NCBI GenBank assembly: GCA_003215935.1
Contig: QCJQ01000011.1
Span: 1-32,952, forward strand
Length of the DNA: 32,952 nt
Direction of reading: 5' to 3'
Source of the DNA: Prochlorococcus sp. AG-409-D09
GTDB taxonomy: Bacteria; Cyanobacteriota; Cyanobacteriia; PCC-6307; Cyanobiaceae
The notes below the pieces were generated by a model that saw nothing but the letters and a program-made list of their open reading frames with translations, ran no database searches and was not told the origin of the DNA. Shown piece after piece: positions 27,541 through 32,952 of this stretch. How positions within the stretch are numbered: position 1 is the stretch's first letter; each line of letters opens with the position of its first letter. Position numbers and translations under genes: made by a program.

Positions 27541-27921
27541 AGTGACCCCTGTCTGTAATTAGAGATCCTATACCCAAATTTAAAGTTAAAGCAGAACAAA
27601 GATATCCAGATATTAATTGAGATGCATTTCTAGGCACTCAAGCTTGCTCCAAATATCACTTAGAACATTACATCGTTTAGGTCTTCTTAAATTGAATTGA
27701 ACTTTTTTATTAACTAGATGTATCTATTAGAGATTCCAATACCTTCCGATTGAGTTACAACACTGTTGTGTTGCTAAAGTAAATGGAATATATTGAAATT
27801 AATAAATGAATAAAACATATTATGCTTTTTATCTTTTAAAATTGTTTTGTTAAAGTATTTAAATTGTGCTCGATAAAAATATTTATTAAGCTATAAGTAA
27901 ATAATACATCAGGAGTATTCA
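27541..27921. other. 381-bp divergent regulatory gap between crtL and the LPOR-like gene
   Basis: No open frame of note is present on either strand. The gap must carry promoters for the crtL-SDR pair (minus) and the LPOR-like gene (plus). A 6-bp dyad CAACAC/GTGTTG is centred near 27766. AGGAG at 27911-27915 is the ribosome-binding site of the plus-strand gene. No tRNA or small RNA was recognised. Confidence 0.55.
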
Positions 27922-28938
27922 TTGAGTCAACCAATAAATAGTAATATACTAATAACGGGCGCTAGCTCTGGAATAGGTTTCCAGGCTGCAAAACACTTAA
28001 TTAATTATAAAGATAAACTAATTTTACCCTGTAGAGATAAAAACTCATCGAAAGAGCTTCTTACTAAATTGCAAAATGATAGTAAAATTTATAATAGTAA
28101 TGACCAAGAAAAAGTAGATACATGTGTAATGGATTTATCAGATTTATTTAGCATAAAACAATTTTCTAGACAGCTACTTGATAAAGGATTACCAATAGAT
28201 TGTTTGGTGTTAAATGCTGGCCTTCAATATACTGGTTCTAAGACTGCACGATTTTCAAAACAAGGACTTGAATTAACATTTGCAGTTAATCATCTTGGAC
28301 ACCAATATTTAACTCAAGAATTATTGCCGTTACTATTCAAATCTAAATCGCCTAGAGTTATTATAACTTCTTCAGAAGTTCATAACCCTAATACTTCTGG
28401 AGGTCGTATAGGCCAGCCAGCTTCCCTAGAGTATTTAATTAGGGAAAAAGATTTAAAAAGATTTCACTTATCAGAGCCTAATTTATCTTTTAATGCAGAT
28501 AAGGCATATAAAGATAGTAAATTATGTAATATTCTTTTTGCTAAAGAATTATACAAGCGAATGTCAAGTATGGGAAGAAATATCCCTGTAATTGCTTGGG
28601 CTCCTGGGTTGGTAATACCTCGAACAAAAAAAGGTTTCTTTAGATATAGTCGAAACTATAATGAAATCGGACAGAAGATCTTTGCATTTTTAGCCAGAGA
28701 TATATTTTGCATAACAGAAAAAGTTGACGTGGCGGGAAAAATACTTGCAAGTTTGATCAAAGATAGTAGGTATGATATCCCTTCTTTTAGTTATTATAGT
28801 AATAACTTATATTTGCCTGGAAAATTTAAGTTTGAAGTTTCAAGAATAAGTGAAGAAGCATTTAGTGAAGAGTTATCAAGGAAATTATGGGAACTTTCCT
28901 CTTTATTTATTTGGAAGTATGAGAAATCTAATTTATAA
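27922..28938 (+). CDS. Divergent LPOR-like short-chain reductase lacking the active-site Cys
   Basis: This 338-residue SDR resembles light-dependent protochlorophyllide reductase. Shared features are GASSGIG (13-19), PCRD (36-39), NAG (98-100), NHLGH, the LPOR-type insert between GGRIGQPASLEYL and KAYKDSKLCN, and the final LWELS. Tyr196 and Lys200 match the catalytic pair. In LPOR the segment YPGC carries the active-site Cys226 (T. elongatus numbering); here it reads APGL, so Leu230 stands in its place. It is therefore unlikely to be a normal LPOR and may reduce another pigment or lipid. The TTG start has AGGAG six bases upstream. Confidence 0.75.
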   Translation: MSQPINSNILITGASSGIGFQAAKHLINYKDKLILPCRDKNSSKELLTKLQNDSKIYNSNDQEKVDTCVMDLSDLFSIKQFSRQLLDKGLPIDCLVLNAGLQYTGSKTARFSKQGLELTFAVNHLGHQYLTQELLPLLFKSKSPRVIITSSEVHNPNTSGGRIGQPASLEYLIREKDLKRFHLSEPNLSFNADKAYKDSKLCNILFAKELYKRMSSMGRNIPVIAWAPGLVIPRTKKGFFRYSRNYNEIGQKIFAFLARDIFCITEKVDVAGKILASLIKDSRYDIPSFSYYSNNLYLPGKFKFEVSRISEEAFSEELSRKLWELSSLFIWKYEKSNL

Positions 28939-28940
28939 AC

Positions 28941-29969
28941 TTATTTATTAGCTAAATGAATAGTTTGTGTGGGAAAGGCAAAAGATATCCTTTCTTTTTC
29001 AAACATCTTCATTATATTTAAATTGATTTTTTCCTGAACTGTCATTGCAAGTTTGTAATCACTGGTCTGAATAAAATAAACAAGTTCAAAGTCTAAACTA
29101 CTATTACCAAATTCAATAAAATGACATCTATCATAGTTTGCATTTTCTGTTGAATCAATGATACCTTTTATTATTTCTGGAATCTTCCTCATTTGATCAT
29201 AAGAAGTTTCATAAACCACTCCTATTTTATGTACTAGCCTACGTTTTTCCATCTCAGCATAATTTGATATAATTCCATTAGTTAATCGACTATTACTCAT
29301 AATAATTATCTCACCACCTAGACTTCTTAGTCTTGTTGACCTCACTCCAACTCTTTCAACTTTAGCCCAAATATTATCTATATGAATAAATTGACCATTT
29401 TGAAAAGGTTTATCAAGAAGAATAGTTATGTATTCAAAGAATTCCTGAACTGGCTCTTTTAGTGCTAGCCCAGCGCCTATTCCTCCAGCACTTAGTAAAG
29501 CCCAAATAGCTGCCATTTGTACTCCTAAATTTTGAAGATAAAAAATTATTCCAATGCACCAAATTGTTGCTCTTGCCATTGGGCTCAATGATCTAATCAT
29601 ATTACTAATTGACACGTCGTTAATTCGATTTGCCCATCTTTGGATAACTTTTAAAAGAATTCTATTTATTAATCTCACTATAAGTATTAGGGATGCAAAC
29701 TTGGCTAAGGCTAAAATCGTTTTATCTAAAACCAAAAATAATTCTTGTATTTCTAATATATTCCAAGCAATTGTTGCGCTAATAATGAGACCCAAGGGAT
29801 TTATTGTCTCAACTATTACTTTGGCAATGTAGTCATCAGTTTCACTTTTTGTTCTAGAAACTATCTTTCGAAGAATATTTTTTGTTATTTTAGATCCTAA
29901 AAGAGTAAGAATAGAGCCTATTAGGAAGAATAATATAGAAGGAAGAAGACTTCTATAAAAAACATCCAT
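28941..29969 (-). CDS. MscS-family mechanosensitive ion channel
   Basis: This membrane channel opens on osmotic downshock to release solutes. Hydrophobic helices lie at about 8-24, 56-74, 85-103 and 133-147. The pore-lining helix is AAIWALLSAGGIGAGLALK (about 153-171), with the small-residue packing of MscS TM3. The beta domain follows with DKPFQNGQFIHIDN, VERVGVRSTRLR and IMSNSRLTNGIISNY, all canonical. At 342 residues it is slightly longer than E. coli MscS. It converges on the LPOR-like gene with 2 bp between stops. Confidence 0.88.
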   Translation of the reverse strand: MDVFYRSLLPSILFFLIGSILTLLGSKITKNILRKIVSRTKSETDDYIAKVIVETINPLGLIISATIAWNILEIQELFLVLDKTILALAKFASLILIVRLINRILLKVIQRWANRINDVSISNMIRSLSPMARATIWCIGIIFYLQNLGVQMAAIWALLSAGGIGAGLALKEPVQEFFEYITILLDKPFQNGQFIHIDNIWAKVERVGVRSTRLRSLGGEIIIMSNSRLTNGIISNYAEMEKRRLVHKIGVVYETSYDQMRKIPEIIKGIIDSTENANYDRCHFIEFGNSSLDFELVYFIQTSDYKLAMTVQEKINLNIMKMFEKERISFAFPTQTIHLANK

Positions 29970-30097
29970 TTTTTTTTTGCATCTAAACTACTTTGCCTGA
30001 TTAATTTCGTTTGTCTACTATGTTTTTATTTTCTAAGGGTAATCATCTTCTTTTTGGATTACGTGCCTATTGGGAAATGGTACATACGATTTAATTT

Positions 30098-30682
30098 TTA
30101 TTTATTTTGTTTTATAATATTACTTATGGACTTGAATTCTTTTCTGTTTGATGTTTTACATAATTCAAATATTGCTGTTTCTGTTGTAGATAGAATTGCT
30201 CCTGACGATTGAAGTCTCTTAAGTGCAATATCTTTGTCTAATGCATTTCTACTTCCAATTGAATCTACTATTATATGCACCTGATAGTGTTTTTCTATTA
30301 AGTTGATAGCTGTTTGAAGTACACAAATATGACTTTCTATTCCACAGATTATTACATTTGTTATTTCTTCAACCGTTAACCTTCTCATTAATTCATTGCA
30401 TTGAGTGCAACTAAAGTCAGATTTCTCTATTGATTGATGTCTTATCTTATCTTTTATGATATTTATGGTTGGGCCTAATTTCTGCGGACTTTGTTCTGTA
30501 GAGATTATAGGTATATTAAGAATATTTGCTGAATCTATTAATCTGATGGCATTACAAATTATTTTATCTTTTTCAGTAATTACTGGAATTAATTTTTCTT
30601 GAATATCAATAATAAGTAAAATACTATTTGACTCATTTAAAATACACGTTTTTCTAGGATTGTTTTTCTTTGAATGAGTCAT
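30098..30682 (-). CDS. Isochorismatase-fold cysteine hydrolase (YcaC-like)
   Basis: This is a hydrolase of the isochorismatase superfamily. The triad is Asp26 (LLIIDIQEKL), Lys87 (EKSDFSC) and Cys120 (CGIESHICVLQTA). The short 194-residue form, with STEQSPQKLGPT and SHICVLQTA, resembles YcaC-type proteins, whose substrate is generally unknown; it need not act on isochorismate. It diverges from the Fur gene over 117 bp. Confidence 0.82.
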   Translation of the reverse strand: MTHSKKNNPRKTCILNESNSILLIIDIQEKLIPVITEKDKIICNAIRLIDSANILNIPIISTEQSPQKLGPTINIIKDKIRHQSIEKSDFSCTQCNELMRRLTVEEITNVIICGIESHICVLQTAINLIEKHYQVHIIVDSIGSRNALDKDIALKRLQSSGAILSTTETAIFELCKTSNRKEFKSISNIIKQNK

Positions 30683-30755
30683 ATTCTAAGTGGAATGCAG
30701 TTAAGATTCGAATAGATATCTTACCTAATTTTTTCATATAAAGCTTCAAACTTAA

Positions 30756-30784
30756 TTGTCCATATTCTTTTTATTCATTATAAT
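30756..30784 (+). promoter_or_regulatory. Predicted sigma-70-type promoter of the Fur-family gene
   Basis: TTGTCC (30756-30761) and a perfect TATAAT (30779-30784) are separated by 17 bases. A start about seven bases later would leave a leader of roughly 15 bases containing AAGG (30794-30797) eight bases before the ATG at 30806. No classical Fur box was recognised over it. Confidence 0.5.
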
Positions 30785-30805
30785 TAATTTAAAAAGGTTT
30801 TGGAA

Positions 30806-31258
30806 ATGGTAGCTTCTCCACGATATATAGCTTTGCCTTCTCCTCTTGAAAATGAATTACATCAGAAAGGAAGGAGAATGACTCCTCAAAGGAAAAAAGT
30901 CCTTTCTTTGTTTCAAGAGTTAGGCTCGGGTATTCATTTAAGTGCAGAAGAAATTCATTATAAATTGACTCAAACAAATACTAAGATTTCCTTGGCAACA
31001 ATTTATCGGACACTTAGATTGTTAGTTACAATGGGTTTCCTTAATGAATTAGAGCTTAGTGAAGGAGGACATAGGTTTGAATTATTAAGTGATGAAAAAC
31101 CAGACCATCATCATTTAATCTGTGTTCGTTGTGGGAGAACAGAAGAGTTTGAAAGTGCACAAGTTTTACAAACAGGAAAGTCTGCAGCAGAAAAAATGGG
31201 ATTTAAATTAATTGAATCAACATTAAACGTTAGGGCTTTATGCCCTTCTTGTTATTAG
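30806..31258 (+). CDS. fur: Fur-family metalloregulator (FurA-like)
   Basis: This is a dimeric DNA-binding repressor controlled by a metal. A winged helix spans about 15-90 with RRMTPQRKKVL and the recognition helix in ISLATIYRTLRLL. The sensing and dimer domain has DHHHLICVRCG (His101-103, Cys106, Cys109) and a C-terminal CPSC pair (Cys146, Cys149), giving a CXXC/CXXC structural zinc site. The pattern resembles cyanobacterial FurA more than Zur or PerR. ATG 30806 is preferred over TTG 30800 because of the AAGG spacing and the short predicted leader. It converges on arsS. Confidence 0.88.
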   Translation: MVASPRYIALPSPLENELHQKGRRMTPQRKKVLSLFQELGSGIHLSAEEIHYKLTQTNTKISLATIYRTLRLLVTMGFLNELELSEGGHRFELLSDEKPDHHHLICVRCGRTEEFESAQVLQTGKSAAEKMGFKLIESTLNVRALCPSCY

Positions 31259-31277
31259 AAACTAGCAAAAAACTTCT

Positions 31278-32213
31278 TTAGGTTAATGCCCCACCGCAAC
31301 TAGAACCGCTTCCAGCGGTACATCCAAAGCAATGCTTATCTACAGTGATTTTTTGCCCATTAAATTTAATATTTTCTCTTAGTAAATCATGGAGATTTTT
31401 AGGATTATTATTTTGTGAAATGCCAAGTTGCTGATTAAAGTCACAATCATACAAATTGCCATTCCAATCTACACTAATTGAACTTCTGCACATTAATGAT
31501 TTAATATTGTTTGGGTTATGGTTTTCTTTAAGTAGTTCTTCATAATCTTCAAGTTTACCTTGTCGACTTAGGAAATCAGCAAATCTATTGATTGGCATGT
31601 TTGCAAGAGCAAGTAACTTTGTGAAATGGATACCATGCCTATTTAGAAGTTCACTTTTATATTTTTGTTCCAAATGCTTTTGTGAGGGTGGTAAATGAGG
31701 ACCTATTGGGTTATATACAAGATTTAGAATTAGATCAGAGTTTTCTAGTCCGTAGCCTAATGAGTTTAATTCTTTTAAGCCAAGTATACTTTTTTTAAAA
31801 ACACCTTCACCTCTCTGCTTGTCAACATTTTCTTCTAAATAACAGGGTAGAGAAGCTGTTATATCAACTTTGTTACTTGCTAAAAACTTCGCCATATCTT
31901 CATAACCTTTTTCACTTAATATTGTGAGATTACATCTATCTATTACTTTTACATTTAGATCTCTAACACTTTTTACTAAATCTTTAAACCTAGGATGTAA
32001 TTCAGGAGCTCCACCGGTTATATCTAATGTTTTAATATTGTGCAGTTTAATTATTCTTGGAATTTTAGAAATATTTTCATCATTCATCATCTCCCATCTA
32101 TGCGGTCCTGCATTTACATGACAATGTATACATGTTTGATTACACTTATAGCCTATATTTACTTGAAGTGTCTCAAAGGATATTCTGTCTATTAGAGGGA
32201 AATCTGATAACAA
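31278..32213 (-). CDS. arsS: ArsS-like radical SAM protein (arsenosugar biosynthesis)
   Basis: ArsS is a radical SAM enzyme that joins the 5'-deoxyadenosyl group to dimethylarsenic, leading to arsenosugars. The iron-sulfur motif CNQTCIHC (Cys24, Cys28, Cys31) is followed by TGGAPELHPRF. The C-terminal DUF3641 region ends with CFGCTAGSGSSCGG (Cys295, Cys298, Cys306), a mark of this family. It is 311 residues, full length. The stpA-like gene lies 83 bp upstream on the same strand. The methylase ArsM that would supply the substrate is not in the window. Confidence 0.88.
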   Translation of the reverse strand: MLSDFPLIDRISFETLQVNIGYKCNQTCIHCHVNAGPHRWEMMNDENISKIPRIIKLHNIKTLDITGGAPELHPRFKDLVKSVRDLNVKVIDRCNLTILSEKGYEDMAKFLASNKVDITASLPCYLEENVDKQRGEGVFKKSILGLKELNSLGYGLENSDLILNLVYNPIGPHLPPSQKHLEQKYKSELLNRHGIHFTKLLALANMPINRFADFLSRQGKLEDYEELLKENHNPNNIKSLMCRSSISVDWNGNLYDCDFNQQLGISQNNNPKNLHDLLRENIKFNGQKITVDKHCFGCTAGSGSSCGGALT

Positions 32214-32296
32214 GGAAATACAATCTATTAAGCGTATATAAAATTAATTATAAGATTTTCGGGATACAATTTAGATAAAACTTTATGTTTATTTTA

Positions 32297-32952
32297 TTAA
32301 TTTTTACTTCCCTTTCTTTTTGACCTACCTTCTGCAATCATTGAAAACCATTTAACATACTGCTTAGGCCCTTCGTAAATAATTGCATTGAATTTAAGAA
32401 TGTCTTCTGGATCGCTTATGCCAGCTAAGCTGTAGTCACTTGCTTTAGGTCTATATACTTCTTTATTACAGCTATTTACAAAGATAATTTGATTCTCTTG
32501 TTCATATTTCTTGCCTAACTCTTGTATTAATGTTAAGAAACCCCTGTCACTTCCGCCTCTAAGCCATAAATTATTAATTTCGTCTTTAGTTGAAGTTACT
32601 GTATCTCCAACACCTATAAGCAATGGCATCATATCCTTTGATATTTTTTGTTGACATAAATCAACTAGTTCATTAATTGTTTTAGGTGCAATCCTTACAT
32701 TAAACTCTTCGCCAAATGGTGCTTTTCCTGTTTGATGTTTAATATGCTCGTTGAGAATCACTAAAAGACCAGCTTGCTTTATTGCACCTTTTATTATGAA
32801 TTGAATATCGGTAGTTCCTATATCATCTTTTGAGGAATACTTCAAAACTTCTTTCCCTTCTTTTGTGCCTAGATTAGGCATCATGTGTAAGTAAAATGAA
32901 TCTTGTAATCCTTCTTTTTCTGAAAGTTCTAGAAGGGTTAACATGATTTTGT
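32297..32952 (-). CDS. stpA: Glucosylglycerol-3-phosphate phosphatase (StpA/GgpP-like), 5'-truncated
   Basis: StpA removes phosphate from glucosylglycerol-phosphate, the last step of making an osmoprotectant. The visible 217 residues match the C-terminal half of Synechocystis StpA as I remember it: DSFYLHMMPNLG, GTTDIQFIIKGAIKQAG, TGKAPFGEEF, MMPLLIGVGDTVTS and LRGGSDRGFLTLIQELG. The frame stays open to the window edge beyond the ATG at 32944, so that Met is internal and about half of the gene is missing. Relatives act on sugar phosphates with a HAD-like fold. A synthase (ggpS) is not visible here. Confidence 0.8.
   Translation of the reverse strand, partial: KIMLTLLELSEKEGLQDSFYLHMMPNLGTKEGKEVLKYSSKDDIGTTDIQFIIKGAIKQAGLLVILNEHIKHQTGKAPFGEEFNVRIAPKTINELVDLCQQKISKDMMPLLIGVGDTVTSTKDEINNLWLRGGSDRGFLTLIQELGKKYEQENQIIFVNSCNKEVYRPKASDYSLAGISDPEDILKFNAIIYEGPKQYVKWFSMIAEGRSKRKGSKN

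Noticed and set aside
27758-27773. CAACAC-TGTT-GTGTTG hairpin between crtL and the LPOR-like gene
   Set aside because: A 6-bp stem without extension or T-run is expected by chance in a 381-bp gap.
30039-30062. GTAATC...GATTAC dyad between mscS and the isochorismatase-like gene
   Set aside because: It has 6-bp arms with a 12-base loop, no T-run in either direction at the right place, and is weak in AT-rich DNA.
1-32952. tRNA genes, CRISPR arrays, insertion sequences or prophage genes
   Set aside because: I looked for T-loop signatures, regularly spaced repeats, transposase and integrase motifs and found none.

Overview
The window looks like a chromosomal segment of a Prochlorococcus-type marine picocyanobacterium. 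It is AT-rich and densely packed. It carries a six-helix Pcb chlorophyll a/b antenna gene, a plant-type lycopene cyclase, solanesyl diphosphate synthase, ubiD, and several small proteins typical of marine picocyanobacteria. One AT-rich base composition runs throughout. I saw no tRNA, rRNA, insertion sequence, integrase, prophage or CRISPR array, so most of the window reads as conserved core genome. A low-light clade is possible but cannot be settled from this window.

Left part (1-17157), mainly core metabolism. A 5'-truncated glycogen synthase (glgA) and murF face a minus-strand block of aroA, an MnmC-type tRNA methyltransferase and glmU, with ubiD upstream of aroA on the same strand. ubiD diverges from comB across a 64-bp gap that holds a 10-bp inverted repeat. 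comB leads a tight plus-strand run: a Nit1-like nitrilase, an AMIN-domain amidase, murI and sds. A HAD phosphatase, acetyl-CoA synthetase, a DUF1350 protein and a DEDDh exonuclease follow. Three genes feed plastoquinone synthesis (aroA towards chorismate, ubiD for ring decarboxylation, sds for the C45 tail), and four serve the cell wall (murF, glmU, murI, amidase).

Middle part (17501-25540). hisS is followed by a run of small genes: a membrane-anchored basic protein, a TIGR02450-like Trp-rich protein, a small helix-turn-helix protein and a possible 58-residue ORF. Next come pcb with a strong intrinsic terminator, a possible 47-residue ORF, a GltS-type Na+/glutamate symporter, an unknown 85-residue protein and a GST-like protein. 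A perfect 23-bp inverted repeat separates the GST gene from a GIY-YIG-like domain fused to membrane helices, which is followed by a small membrane protein. This is the most accessory-looking part.

Right part (25545-32952). A lycopene cyclase and an SDR gene are one base apart. They diverge from a homologue of light-dependent protochlorophyllide reductase (LPOR) that keeps the Tyr-Lys pair and the LPOR-specific insert but has Leu where LPOR has its active-site Cys. An MscS channel, an isochorismatase-fold hydrolase, a Fur regulator, the radical SAM enzyme ArsS and a 5'-truncated glucosylglycerol-phosphate phosphatase (stpA-like) complete the window.

The best leads for something undescribed are the Cys-less LPOR paralogue, the degenerate GIY-YIG membrane fusion with its adjacent palindrome, and the small-gene cluster before pcb. 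None is proof of a new system. Family assignments come from recognising motifs by eye and from memory; no database search was run.
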